Shown one piece after another: positions 42,651 through 52,300 of a stretch of 64,000 nucleotides of DNA. The position numbers and the translations under genes are program-made. Source of the DNA: Paracoccus zeaxanthinifaciens ATCC 21588 (GTDB lineage: Bacteria; Pseudomonadota; Alphaproteobacteria; Rhodobacterales; Rhodobacteraceae); NCBI RefSeq assembly GCF_000420145.1, contig NZ_ATUJ01000005.1, positions 124,001-188,000 on the forward strand. Direction: 5' to 3'. The notes below the pieces were generated by a model, which was given only the letters and a program-made list of their open reading frames with translations, was not told the origin of the DNA and ran no database searches. How positions within the stretch are numbered: the stretch's first letter is position 1; every line of letters begins with the position of its first letter.

Positions 42651-44087
42651 ATGCGCATCTGCATCATCAATACCGGCGGAACGATCACCAGCCTGGGGCA
42701 GCCGCTGGCCCCCATGCACCCGGCCGATTTCGCCGACGCGATGCGCCGGCTGGTCGAACCGGCGATCCGCGCCACCATTCCCGGCGTCACCCTGCACGTG
42801 GACGACACGCTGCGCTTTCCGGGCAGCGGGAACGGCACGCTGGACAGTTCGGGCCTCGTGCCGCGCGACTGGTGCCGGATGGCCGCGCATCTGCTGTCGC
42901 TGCATGACGATTACGACGGCTTCGTCATCCTGCACGGCACCGACACGATGGATTATTCGGGCGCGGCGCTGTCGATGCTGCTGGGCGAATGGGACGCGGA
43001 CGGGATCGCGGTGCAGGCGCTGTCCAAGCCGGTGATCCTCACCGGATCGCAGGTCCCGATCTTCGTCGACTCGGCCGGGGGGGTGGTGCTGAACGCGCTG
43101 TCGGACGCGCTTGGCAACGTGGCGGGCGCGATCCGGGCCGCCACCCTGCGCATCCCCGAGGTGGGGCTGTTCTTCGACGGCAGCCTGCTGCGCGGCAATC
43201 GCGCGCTCAAGGTCTCGAGCACGGATTTCGCGGCCTTCGACAGCCCGCATCTGCCCCCGCTGGCCCGTGGCGGCATCGGCATCCGCCGCATGGCCGCCGC
43301 CCTGCCCGAACCGGCCACGCCCGCACGCGCGCTGGACCCCGCCCGCGCCCTTGCGCGGCTGGACGACACCGCCTGTCGGATCGAGGCGCAGCAGGTCGTC
43401 ATCCTGCCCGCCATTCCCGCCGGCACGCCCGTCCTTGCCCGCATGATCGACGACGCGCTGGAACGCGGCGCGACGGGCCTGATCGTCGAGGCCTTCGGCG
43501 AGGGGAACCTGCCCGAGGGCGACGGCAGCCTGCAACGCGCCCTGTCGCGCGCCGCGCAGACGGGGGTGCCGGTCGTGCTGACCAGCCGCGCCATCGGCGG
43601 CGCCGTGGGCGCGCTGCATTACGCCGCGGGCACCTGGATCACCGCGACGGGGGTGATCATGGGCGGCGACATCACCGCCGTCGCGGCGCTGGCCAAGCTG
43701 ACGGTCCTGCAGGCGCAAGGGCTGCGCGGCGATGCGCTGGCCACGGCCATGCGCCGCGCGCTGGCGGGCGAATGCCACGCGACCGACCGCATGACGGATG
43801 CGCTGCATCCCGGCCAGGCGCTGCAGGCCGCCGATTGCGACGCGGAACTGGTGAACGACCCCCGGACCGGCCCCGCCCTGCATCGCGGCGGGCGGGTCGC
43901 CTGGCAGGCGCCCGGTCCCGGCACGCTGCGGCTGGCGGGCAGGCTGCTGGTCGTCGGGCATGACGGTCAGGTGCTGTGGTCCGGCCCCGAGACGCCTGCG
44001 GGCCACCTTGCGCTGCTGGATGCGCGGGGGCTGGTGCAGATCGATCCGGCGGGCGGGTCCGCGGACCATGTGCTGCTGCCCTGCTGA
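42651..44087 (+). CDS. Asparaginase domain protein with C-terminal extension
   Basis: A 478-residue protein. Residues 1 to about 370 match L-asparaginase: INTGGTIT at 6-13 with the nucleophile Thr11, HGTDTMDYSGAALSML near 94 with the second Thr-Asp pair, SKPVILTGSQVPI and GLIVEAFGEGNLPEG. The remaining 100 residues, rich in Gly, Ala, Arg and Leu, are not part of the usual 330-residue enzyme and I do not recognise them. It would convert asparagine to aspartate and ammonia. It begins 27 bases after the deacetylase gene. Confidence 0.85.
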   Translation: MRICIINTGGTITSLGQPLAPMHPADFADAMRRLVEPAIRATIPGVTLHVDDTLRFPGSGNGTLDSSGLVPRDWCRMAAHLLSLHDDYDGFVILHGTDTMDYSGAALSMLLGEWDADGIAVQALSKPVILTGSQVPIFVDSAGGVVLNALSDALGNVAGAIRAATLRIPEVGLFFDGSLLRGNRALKVSSTDFAAFDSPHLPPLARGGIGIRRMAAALPEPATPARALDPARALARLDDTACRIEAQQVVILPAIPAGTPVLARMIDDALERGATGLIVEAFGEGNLPEGDGSLQRALSRAAQTGVPVVLTSRAIGGAVGALHYAAGTWITATGVIMGGDITAVAALAKLTVLQAQGLRGDALATAMRRALAGECHATDRMTDALHPGQALQAADCDAELVNDPRTGPALHRGGRVAWQAPGPGTLRLAGRLLVVGHDGQVLWSGPETPAGHLALLDARGLVQIDPAGGSADHVLLPC

Positions 44088-44135
44088 CAGCGGCCGCGCC
44101 GCAGGCTAGGCATGAACGAAACGCACGAGGTCCCG

Positions 44136-44564
44136 ATGTCGCAGATTTACGTCCTGAACGGTCCGAACCTGAACCTGCTGGGCCAGCGCCAGCCCGAAAT
44201 CTATGGCCACGAGACGCTGGCCGATATCGAGGCCCTGTGCCGCGAGGCCGCAGGCCCGCACGAGATCCGGTTCCTGCAGACGAACTGGGAAGGCCAGCTG
44301 ATCGACTGGATCCACGAGGCCCGCCTGCAGGCCGCGGCCATCGTGATCAACCCCGCCGCGCTGACCCATACCTCGGTCGCGGTGCTGGATGCGCTGAACG
44401 CCTTCGACGGCCCCGTGATCGAGGTGCATATCAGCCAGGTCCACAAGCGCGAGGCGTTCCGGCACCATTCCTATGTCTCGCATCGCGCGGATGCGGTGAT
44501 CGCGGGGATGGGTGTCCACGGCTATGGCGCGGGCGTCGCCCATGCGGTGCGGCTGATCGGCTGA
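44136..44564 (+). CDS. aroQ: 3-dehydroquinate dehydratase, type II
   Basis: A 142-residue enzyme of the shikimate pathway. Motifs are [18 protein letters not shown] (catalytic Tyr23), [32 protein letters not shown] and [20 protein letters not shown] (catalytic His). Length is typical. The frame is open from 44112; ATG 44136 has CGAGGTC upstream and starts the conserved [12 protein letters not shown] structured region and terminator follow. Confidence 0.94.
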   Translation: MSQIYVLNGPNLNLLGQRQPEIYGHETLADIEALCREAAGPHEIRFLQTNWEGQLIDWIHEARLQAAAIVINPAALTHTSVAVLDALNAFDGPVIEVHISQVHKREAFRHHSYVSHRADAVIAGMGVHGYGAGVAHAVRLIG

Positions 44565-44581
44565 TCGGCTGAGGAACGATC

Positions 44582-44630
44582 GGCCGCCGGTCTGTCCGCA
44601 GGGAGGAGGGGTGCGTCAGATCCGGCGGCC
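44582..44630 (+). repeat. Spaced inverted repeat downstream of aroQ
   Basis: GGCCGCCGG (44582-44590) pairs with CCGGCGGCC (44622-44630), 9-bp perfect arms around a 31-base loop. It lies in the 247-base gene-free region 44565-44811. The region also has a tandem GCTGATCG repeat at its start and an intrinsic terminator at 44694-44728. No protein-coding gene is evident; a structured 3' UTR or a small RNA is possible. Confidence 0.45.
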
Positions 44631-44693
44631 TACTTCGCTGGTCCAATCCAGAAGGCCAGGAGGCCCGGAACCGGTGGGTTGAACACTCGAGGT

Positions 44694-44728
44694 GGCGCGA
44701 CCTCGTAACCCAAGGTTGCGCCCGTTTT
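44694..44728 (+). terminator. Intrinsic terminator downstream of aroQ
   Basis: GGCGCGACCT pairs with AGGTTGCGCC (10 bp including one G-U pair, 9-base loop) and is followed by CCGTTTT. It lies 130 bases after the aroQ stop, so it ends either the aroQ message with a long 3' UTR or a separate small transcript starting in between. Confidence 0.65.
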
Positions 44729-44775
44729 CCCGCCTCGTCACGCATCACCGCATCCTGTCGGGGGCACGGGCGCGA

Positions 44776-44796
44776 TCTGCCGCGCGGGGCGGCAGA
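44776..44796 (-). terminator. Hairpin downstream of otsA
   Basis: An 8-bp perfect stem (TCTGCCGC / GCGGCAGA) with a 5-base loop lies 16 bases beyond the otsA stop on the minus strand. No T-tract follows, so termination would depend on Rho or be partial. Confidence 0.45.
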
Positions 44797-44811
44797 AACG
44801 CGGCGCGCTGC

Positions 44812-46185
44812 CTATTCGGTCAGCGCGTCCTGCGCGGCTTCCTGGTCCAGCGCCTTCAGATAGGCCGCCGACCACCAAGCGACGTCCTTCTCCAGCACCA
44901 CCGACAGCAGCTCCTGATGGCGGGACTTGCGCTCGGCCTTGGACATTCGCATGGCCGAGGCCATCGCGGCGGCGGTCTCGTGGGCGTCATGGGGGTTGAT
45001 GACCAGCGCCGCGGGCATCTGCTCGACCGCGCCGGCAAAGCGCGACAGGATCAGCACGCCCGGATCCTCGGGGTCCTGGGCCGCGACGAATTCCTTGGCC
45101 ACCAGGTTCATGCCGTCGGCCAGCGGCGTCACCAGCCCGATGCGCGCCTGCCGGTACAGCCCCGCCAGAACCTGCCGCGGATAGGGGCGGTTGATGAAAC
45201 GGATCGGCGTCCAGTTCAGCGTGGCGAACTGCCCGTTGATGCGGCCCGCGAGATGCTCGGTCTCCTCGCGGATGTCGTCATAGGCCTGCACGCCGCTGCG
45301 CGTGGGCGGGGCGATCTGCAGGAACGAGATCTGCTCGTGCAGGTCCGGGATCTTGTCCAGAAGCTGCTGGAATGCGCGGAAACGCTGCGGGATGCCCTTG
45401 GAGTAATCCAGCCGGTCCACGCCGATCATCAGCCGGGCATTGGTCAGGAAGCGGACGCGGTCGGCATCCGGCGCATCGCGCGCCTCCTCGACGAAGGATC
45501 GCGCGTCGATGCCGATGGGGAACACCTCGGCGCGCAGGGTCCGTCCGCCAAGGGCGAAGCGGTTCTCGTCCGTCTGCTCCATTCCGGTCATGTGGTGGCC
45601 GCTGGCCGCGAAATTGTCCAGGTCGCGGCGCGCCTGGAACCCCACGAGGTCATAGGCCATCATCCAGTCGAACAGCTCGGCCGGGTTGGGCAGGGTCGCG
45701 CATTCGGCGGGCGCCGGGAAGGGGATGTGCAGGAAATGCCCGATGGCGTTCCGCACCCCCAGCTTGCGCAGCTCGGCCCCAAGGGCGAACAGCTGGTAAT
45801 CCTGCACCCAGATGCGGTCGTCGGGGCGCAGATGCGGCACCATCAGCCGCGCGATGCGGGCGCTGACCTTGCGGTATCCGTCCAGATAGACCGGATCCAG
45901 ATGCGCGAGATCCGCCCGCCCGTGGCAGATGGGCCAGAGGACCGAGTTCGAGAACCCCAGATAGTAGTTGTGGTGATCCTCGGGGGACAGGTCGAAGGAC
46001 AGGCGGTCGAAGGCCGCGCCGGGATGGTCGATCAGCGCATCGGCGGGATCGTCGACCGGCTCGCCGGAAAAGCCGATCCACAACCCGCCGGAGCTGCGCA
46101 GCGCATCGTCCAGCGCCACCACGAGTCCCCCCGACGGATTGTCACCAAGGGGAAGACGGTTCGAGACGACGACAAGCCGGGACAT
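44812..46185 (-). CDS. otsA: Trehalose-6-phosphate synthase
   Basis: A 457-residue GT20 glycosyltransferase that joins UDP-glucose and glucose-6-phosphate. Motifs are VVSNRLPLGDNPSGGLV at the start, WVQDYQLF, GHFLHIPFPAP, VDRLDYSKGIPQR (phosphosugar binding) and GMNLVAKEFVA. Length fits OtsA (about 470). It lies 9 bases downstream of otsB. Trehalose would serve as an osmoprotectant, alongside the OsmF-type importer earlier in the window. Confidence 0.96.
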   Translation of the reverse strand: MSRLVVVSNRLPLGDNPSGGLVVALDDALRSSGGLWIGFSGEPVDDPADALIDHPGAAFDRLSFDLSPEDHHNYYLGFSNSVLWPICHGRADLAHLDPVYLDGYRKVSARIARLMVPHLRPDDRIWVQDYQLFALGAELRKLGVRNAIGHFLHIPFPAPAECATLPNPAELFDWMMAYDLVGFQARRDLDNFAASGHHMTGMEQTDENRFALGGRTLRAEVFPIGIDARSFVEEARDAPDADRVRFLTNARLMIGVDRLDYSKGIPQRFRAFQQLLDKIPDLHEQISFLQIAPPTRSGVQAYDDIREETEHLAGRINGQFATLNWTPIRFINRPYPRQVLAGLYRQARIGLVTPLADGMNLVAKEFVAAQDPEDPGVLILSRFAGAVEQMPAALVINPHDAHETAAAMASAMRMSKAERKSRHQELLSVVLEKDVAWWSAAYLKALDQEAAQDALTE

Positions 46186-46194
46186 GATGTTCTC

Positions 46195-46923
46195 TCAGTT
46201 CTTCTGCAATGCTTCGTCCAACCAGCCGGCCAGCGCCGAGGGGTCGGGAAGACGGTGGCGGGCGGCGGTCATGCCGTCCCCGATCTTGATGGCAAAACCG
46301 CCGCGCGACTGGGCCTCGGCCATGGCGGGTTCGTCGGTCGTGTCGTCGCCCGCGAAGACGGGCATGCGCCCCGCGAAGGGCGGATGCTGCATCAGGCGGG
46401 CCATCGCGGTATCCTTGCCCACCCCGCCCGGACGCAGCTCCAGCGCCATCTTGGCAGGTTGCAGCTGCAGGTGGGGATGCTCGGAGGCCAGTGCGGCCAT
46501 CGCATCCTCGACGAAGCCGCGCAGCGCGGGGTCGGCGCGGTAATGCATGGCGACGCCGTGGGTTTTTTCCTCGACCAGGATGGCGGGATGGGGGGCCGCC
46601 AGTTCGCGGGTGCGGGCATGCAGCGCGGGCGCGTCGAAGGGATGTTCGTGCAGCGGCTCCACGTGGCCCGGCCCGGTGGACAGCTCGGACCCGTGGCTGC
46701 CCGCGATCCAGCCGTCGAACTCGGGCAGCATCCGGCGCAGGTCGCCCACGTCCCGCCCCGAGATCAGCGCGACCGCGCCCCCCTGTCGGTCGTGCAGCAG
46801 CGCAAGCCTGCGCCGCAGCGCGTCGGTGATCACCACCGCATCGGGTCGCGGCGCGATATCCACGAGACAGCCGTCGAAATCGAGGAACAGGGCGGCATCC
46901 GCAGGAAGGACTGGGGGCGTCAT
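46195..46923 (-). CDS. otsB: Trehalose-6-phosphate phosphatase
   Basis: A 242-residue HAD-superfamily phosphatase that releases trehalose. The nucleophile motif is LDFDGCLVDIAP (Asp15/Asp17); ISGRDVGDLRRML, HGSEL, RPGGVGKDTA and GDDTTDEPAM are the remaining HAD/OtsB motifs. The frame opens at 46995, but ATG 46923 begins the conserved part, with AAAGGCC upstream. The order otsB-otsA, with 9 bases between, shows an operon. The 113 bases between its start and the end of cobO contain no gene I can see. Confidence 0.95.
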   Translation of the reverse strand: MTPPVLPADAALFLDFDGCLVDIAPRPDAVVITDALRRRLALLHDRQGGAVALISGRDVGDLRRMLPEFDGWIAGSHGSELSTGPGHVEPLHEHPFDAPALHARTRELAAPHPAILVEEKTHGVAMHYRADPALRGFVEDAMAALASEHPHLQLQPAKMALELRPGGVGKDTAMARLMQHPPFAGRMPVFAGDDTTDEPAMAEAQSRGGFAIKIGDGMTAARHRLPDPSALAGWLDEALQKN

Positions 46924-47036
46924 GTCTGGCCTTTCGTTTCTTGCGAAAGATGAACACGCAGCCCCGGCCTTGGGTTCACCCTGTCGTGACCACAATGCCG
47001 CATTGCGGCACCGCGGTCAAAGAAAGGCCGCGGGGA

Positions 47037-47657
47037 TCAGAACTCGACCCCGGCCTGCGCCTTGATCCCGGCCCGGAACGGATGCTTCACCTGGCCCATC
47101 TCGGTCACCAGGTCGGCGGCCTCGACCAGGGCCTCGGGGGCGCCGCGCCCGGTCAGCACGACATGGGTCATGGGCGGCTTCTCGGCCGCAAGGAAATCCA
47201 GCACCTGCTGCACGTCCAGATAGCCGTAGCGGAAGGCGATGTTGATCTCGTCCAGCAGGACCATGCGGATCTCTGGGTCGCGGATCAGCTCCTGCGCCTT
47301 CTGCCAGCCGGCCTCGGCCATGGCGATGTCGCGGGCGCGGTCCTGGGTTTCCCAGGTGAAGCCCTCGCCCATGGCGTGGAACTGGCAGAGATCCGCGAAA
47401 TGCGTGGTCAGCAGCGTGCGCTCGCCCGTGTCCCACGCACCCTTGATGAACTGCACCACCGCGCAGGGCATTTCATGGGCGATGCAGCGCATGATCATGC
47501 CGAAGCCGCTGCTGGACTTGCCCTTGCCGGGGCCGGTATGGACGATGATCAGCCCCTTCTCGCCGGTCTTCGTCTCCATCATGCGGTCGCGGGCGGCCTT
47601 CTTCTTGGCCATCTTGGCGCTGTGGCGGGCCTCGGTTTCATCGCTCTGTTCCGTCAC
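47037..47657 (-). CDS. cobO: Cob(I)yrinic acid a,c-diamide adenosyltransferase
   Basis: A 206-residue CobO/CobA-type ATP:corrinoid adenosyltransferase that attaches the adenosyl group to cobalt. The P-loop HTGPGKGKSSS lies at residues 40-50, preceded by a basic helix MAKKKAARDRMM; VLLDEINIAF gives Walker B and VVLTGRGAPEAL is typical. I chose GTG 47657 because AAAGGA lies about 9 bases upstream; an ATG at 47681 would add eight residues but has no Shine-Dalgarno. It is divergent from the riboswitch and the rest of the cob cluster. Confidence 0.92.
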   Translation of the reverse strand: MTEQSDETEARHSAKMAKKKAARDRMMETKTGEKGLIIVHTGPGKGKSSSGFGMIMRCIAHEMPCAVVQFIKGAWDTGERTLLTTHFADLCQFHAMGEGFTWETQDRARDIAMAEAGWQKAQELIRDPEIRMVLLDEINIAFRYGYLDVQQVLDFLAAEKPPMTHVVLTGRGAPEALVEAADLVTEMGQVKHPFRAGIKAQAGVEF

Positions 47658-47710
47658 GGCCTTGGTCCTTTCGGTTGACATTCGGGGGCGGTCCGGACTT
47701 TGGTAAACCC

Positions 47711-47874
47711 GCGCTGGTTCCCGCCGCAAGGCGGGCGAAGAGGGAATGCGAAGGGCCACCGCCCGAACGCAGCCGCCCCCGCGACCGTGACCGGAGAGGT
47801 CGCCCGTTCCACTGGCCCCGTGCCGGGAAGGTGGGCCGACCGTTTGATCCGCAAGCCGGGAGACCTGCCAGCGC
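47711..47874 (+). promoter_or_regulatory. Cobalamin riboswitch 1
   Basis: A plus-strand B12 riboswitch before the DUF1636-cobW operon. Closing helix P1 is GCGCTGG (47711-47717) with CCAGCGC (47868-47874). Inside are the conserved elements AGAGGGAAT, GCAGCCGCCCCCGCGACCGT, CCACTGG, GGGAAGGTGGG and GCAAGCCGGGAGACCTGCC. A 7-bp hairpin GACGGCC/GGCCGTC at 47919-47937 between the aptamer and the gene start (47982) may be part of the expression platform. It should lower expression when adenosylcobalamin is plentiful. Confidence 0.95.
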
Positions 47875-47981
47875 CGAACGATCACGGGCGGACGGGGTGT
47901 TTTCCGCAACCGGCAGCCGACGGCCATGGGGGCCGTCCTGTTGGCCATGCCCTGCCGCCGCAGCGAAAGGACGGGCCCGCG

Positions 47982-48335
47982 ATGCGCGCCATTCTGCATG
48001 TCTGCACCACCTGCCGGGGCACCGACCCGGCGGCAGACCCCGAAGCGCCCCGCCCCGGCGCGACCCTGCACGCCGCCCTGTCCGAGGCACCGCCCGAAGG
48101 GGTCGAGGTGCGCGCCGTCGAATGCCTGTCGGCCTGTTCGCAGGGCTGCTCCGTCGCGCTGAATGCCCCGGGCAAGTGGTCCTATGTCTATGGCCGCCTG
48201 GGCCCCGAGGATGCCGCCGACATCCGCGAGGGTGCCTCGGCCTATGCCGCGACGCCGGACGGGCTGGTCCCGTGGCGGCAGCGCCCCGTCATCTTCCGCA
48301 AGCAGAGCCTTGCCCGCATCCCCCCGCAGGAGTGA
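47982..48335 (+). CDS. DUF1636 family metal-binding protein
   Basis: A 117-residue cytosolic protein. Cysteines are at residues 8, 11, 48, 52 and 56 (HVCTTCRGTD and ECLSACSQGCSVAL), a pattern like thioredoxin-fold [2Fe-2S] ferredoxins, so it may bind iron-sulfur or another metal. Such proteins recur in B12-riboswitch-controlled loci, but no function is established. It is the first gene behind riboswitch 1, three bases before cobW. A role in handling cobalt or electrons for cobaltochelatase or CobG is possible. Confidence 0.85.
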   Translation: MRAILHVCTTCRGTDPAADPEAPRPGATLHAALSEAPPEGVEVRAVECLSACSQGCSVALNAPGKWSYVYGRLGPEDAADIREGASAYAATPDGLVPWRQRPVIFRKQSLARIPPQE

Positions 48336-48338
48336 TCC

Positions 48339-49382
48339 ATGACCGACCTCACCAAGACCCCCGTCACCGTCATCACGGGCTTTCTGGGCGCAGGCAAGAC
48401 GACCCTGATCCGTCACCTGATGCAGAACCCGCAGGGCAAGCGGCTGGCCGTTCTGGTCAACGAATTCGGCACGATGGGCGTCGATGGCGACATCCTGAAG
48501 GGCTGCGCCGACGACAACTGCCCCGCCGATGCCATCATGGAGCTGTCGAACGGCTGCATCTGCTGCACCGTGGCCGACGATTTCATCCCCACGCTGGAAC
48601 GGCTGATGGCCCTGCCGCAGAAGCCCGACCACATCCTGATCGAGACCTCGGGGCTTGCCCTGCCGAAGCCCCTTCTGAAGGCGTTCGACTGGCCCGCGAT
48701 CCGCTCGCGCATCACCGTGGACGGGGTGATCGCCCTGGCCGATGCCGAGGCCGTGGCCGCGGGCCGCTTCGCCCCCGACGAGGATGCCGTGCAGGCGCAG
48801 CGCCTGGCCGATGAGGGGCTGGATCACGACACCCCCCTGGCCGAGGTCTTCGAGGACCAGATCGCCTGCGCCGACGTAGTCCTGCTGACCAAGGCGGACC
48901 TTGCGGGCGAGGACGGCCTCGCCGCTGCCCGCGCCGTGATCGAGGCCGAGGCCCCGCGCAAGCTGCCCATGCTGGCCGTGACCGAAGGGGCGATCGACCC
49001 GCGACTGATCCTGGGCCTGAACGCGGCGGCCGAGGATGACATCGACGCCCGCCCCAGCCACCATGACGGTGCCGACGACCACGAACACGAGGATTTCGAC
49101 ACCATCGTCGTGGACCTGCCCGAGATCGACGATCCGCAGGCGCTGTCGGACCGCATCGCGGATCTGGCGCGGACGCATGACATCCTGCGCGTCAAGGGTC
49201 ACGTCGCCGTTCAGGGCAAGCCGATGCGCCTGCTGGTGCAGGCCGTCGGCGCGCGGGTCCGCCACCAGTACGACCGCCCCTGGGGCGACGCGCCCCGCAC
49301 CTCGCGGCTGGTGGTGATCGCCGAACACGACCGCATCGACGCGCCCGCGATCCGCGCGATGCTGCAGGCCGTGCCCGCCTGA
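48339..49382 (+). CDS. cobW: CobW, G3E-family GTPase
   Basis: A 347-residue COG0523 metallochaperone-type GTPase. The P-loop GFLGAGKT is at residues 14-21, the metal-binding CICC at 73-76, and a His/Asp-rich stretch (HHDGADDHEHED) near residue 240 separates the C-terminal CobW domain. It is thought to deliver Co(II) to the CobNST chelatase. It lies between the DUF1636 gene and cobN, sharing the last base of its stop with the cobN start. Confidence 0.95.
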   Translation: MTDLTKTPVTVITGFLGAGKTTLIRHLMQNPQGKRLAVLVNEFGTMGVDGDILKGCADDNCPADAIMELSNGCICCTVADDFIPTLERLMALPQKPDHILIETSGLALPKPLLKAFDWPAIRSRITVDGVIALADAEAVAAGRFAPDEDAVQAQRLADEGLDHDTPLAEVFEDQIACADVVLLTKADLAGEDGLAAARAVIEAEAPRKLPMLAVTEGAIDPRLILGLNAAAEDDIDARPSHHDGADDHEHEDFDTIVVDLPEIDDPQALSDRIADLARTHDILRVKGHVAVQGKPMRLLVQAVGARVRHQYDRPWGDAPRTSRLVVIAEHDRIDAPAIRAMLQAVPA

Positions 49383-52300
49383 TGCATGTGGTCTTCCGCG
49401 AACGCGTGGGGCTCGAGGAAACGGACGCCCCCTATGATCCCGGCCAGACGCCGGGGGACCTGGTGGCGCTGTCCTTCTCCGACAGCGACCTGGGCGCGTT
49501 CGCGGCGGGCTGGCACCGGGCGGATGGCGGGCTGCCGTCGCTGCGGCTGTGCAACCTCGTGGCGCTGCGGCACCCGGTCTCGGTCGATACCTATGTCGAT
49601 CAGACGCTGTCGGGGGCCAGGGGCATCCTGATCCGCCTGATCGGCGGCGAGGCCTATTGGCCCTATGGCCTTGCATCCGTCCAGGATCTGGCGCGGCGCA
49701 AGGGGATCGCCCTGGCAATCCTGCCTGCCGACGGGCGCGACGATCCCCGGCTGGAGGAGATGTCCACCGTTCCCGCATCGGTGCTGCGCGTGCTGCGCCG
49801 CCATTGCGACCAGGGCGGCGCGGTGGCAGCGCAGGCGGCGCTGGCGCAGATGGCCATCGCGGCGGGGCTGCACGCGGCACCGGTCGCGGGCCGCACCGCC
49901 CTGCCGCAGATGGGGTTCCACGACCCCGATCTGGGCGTCGTTCCGGCACCGCCGCAGGGGGCCGTGCTTGTCACCTTCTATCGCAGCTGGCTGGCCGCCG
50001 CCGATACCGCCGCCATCGACGCGGTGATCCGCGCGCTGCGCGACCGCGGCATCCCGGCAATCGGCGTCTTTACCCCCTCGCTCAAGTCCGAGGGCTTTGC
50101 CGATTTCCTGCGCGGGGCCGACCTGCGCCCGCGCGCCATCGTCAACGCCACGGGCTTTTCCGCCGCGCCCTTCGGCGGGCTGACCTGCCCCGTCTTCCAG
50201 ATCGCGCTGTCCACCAATCGCCGCCGCGAATGGGCCGAGGCCGAGCGTGGGCTGTCGCCATCCGATCTTGCGATGAACGTCGTCCTGCCCGAGGTGGACG
50301 GGCGCGTCTTCGCGGGCGTCGTCAGCTTCAAGTCCCCCGCACCGCGCGATCCCCTGCTGCAATATTCGCGCTTCGCCCATCGGCCCGACCCCGCCATGGT
50401 GGACGCCGCCTGCGACCGGATCGCGGCATGGCTGCGCCTGTCGGAACGCGAGGGGCCGCGCGTGGCGATGGTTCTGTCCACCTATCCGGGGCGGGACTGG
50501 CAGATGGCCCATGCGGTGGGGCTGGATTCGCTGGCATCAGCGGATGCCGTGGCGGGGATGCTGGGGCACGCCCCCCTTGCGGCGGATCTGGCCGAGGCCG
50601 CGATCCGCTGGCCGCTGGACGATTACCGCGCGGCGCTTGGGACGCTGCCGCAGGTGCTGCGGGACCGGCTGCGGGCCGAATGGGGCGATGCGGCGGACGA
50701 CCCCGATTGCCGCGACGACGCGTTCCACCTGCGCGCGCTGGTCCGCGACGACCTGATCCTGGCGCTGCAACCCGAGCGCAGCCACCGAAAGGGGCGCGAG
50801 GACGAATACCACGACCTGACCCGCGTGCCCCGCCACGCCTATGTCGCCTTCTACCTGTGGCTGCGGGCGCAGGCACCCGATGCGCTGATCCACATGGGCG
50901 CTCATGGCACGCTGGAATGGCTGCCGGGCAAATCGGTCGCGCTGTCGGGCGAATGCTGGCCGCAGGCGCTGACCGGGGCGCTGCCCGTCATCTATCCCTT
51001 CATCGTCAACGACCCGGGCGAGGCCGCGCAGGCCAAGCGCCGCCTGGGCGCGGTCACGTTGGGGCACATGCCCCCGCCGATGCGTGCCGCCAGCCTGCCT
51101 GCCGGCATGACCGCGCTGGAACGCCTGCTGGACGAATATTCCACCGCCGACGGGCTGGACCCCGCCCGCCGCGACCGCCTGATCGCGGATATCCGCGACG
51201 AGGCCCGCGCATCGGGCGTGGAAACCGACTTGGGCATTCCCGCCGATGCCTCGGCCGCCGAGGCGATCACCCGGATCGACCGCTTCGTCTGCGACATCAA
51301 GGAAAGCCAGTACGGCGAGGGGCTGCATGTCTGGGGCAGCGGCCCCTGCGGCGATGCCGAGCGTCGGGGCCTTGCGACCGCGCTGGCGGGGCGCTTCGTG
51401 GCGCCCGGGCCGTCCGGCTCGCCCGCACGGGGCCGGTCCGACGTGATGCCCACGGGGCGGAACCTGTTTTCCACCGATCCGCGCGCGGTCCCGACGCCCG
51501 CCGCCCATGCGCAGGGCGTGAAACTGGCCGAGGAACTGCTGCGCCGCCACCTGCAGGACCACGGCGACTGGCCGCGCGGGCTGGTCGTCGATCTGTGGGG
51601 CAGCGCCACGATGCGCACCGCGGGCGAGGAATTCGCCATGGCCCTGCACCTCGCCGGTCTGCGCCCCGCCTGGGACGAAGGCTCGGGCCGCGTAAGCGGG
51701 GTCGAGGTCGTGCCCCTTGCGCTGCTGGGCCGCCCGCGCATCGACGTGACGCTGCGGGTCTCGGGGCTGTTCCGCGACGTGTTCCCGGTGCTGGCGCAGA
51801 TGTTCCAGACCGGCATCCGCGCCTTGGCCGAACGCGACGAGGCCGCGGACCAGAACCCCTATGCCACCGATGCGCCGCGCGTCTTCGGACCCGCGCCCGG
51901 CAGCTATGGACTGGGGATGGGGACCGCGCCCGACAGCTTTACCGATGCCGCGCGCGCCGCCGCGGGCGAGGCGTGGCTGGCCGCGTCCGAATGGGCCATC
52001 GGCGCGGACGGGCAATCGCACCGCGACCGCGAGGCGCTGGACCTGCGCATGGCCGGTGCCGACAGCTTCGTCCACGCGCAGGACCTGCCGGAATCGGACC
52101 TGCTGCTGGCCGCCGACTATGCCGCGCACGAGGCCGGTTTTGCCGCCGCCGTCGCGCGGATCGGGGGCGCTGCGCCCGCGCTCTATCACCTGGACGCGAC
52201 GCAGCCCGACCGCCCCCGCGCCCGCACCCTGACCGAGGAGATCGCCCGCACCGTCCGCGCCCGCGCCGCCGATCCCGCATGGGCCGACGCGATGACCCGC

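Noticed and set aside
44690..44725. tRNA-like stretch with a CTCGTAA loop downstream of aroQ
   Set aside because: The flanking bases do not form an anticodon stem, D-arm or T-arm. They pair instead as a 10-bp hairpin followed by TTTT, a terminator.
47037..49949. 970-codon minus-strand ORF through cobO, riboswitch 1 and antisense cobW
   Set aside because: Only the last 206 codons look like a protein family (CobO). The rest is Arg/Pro/Gly-rich antisense sequence typical of high-GC DNA.
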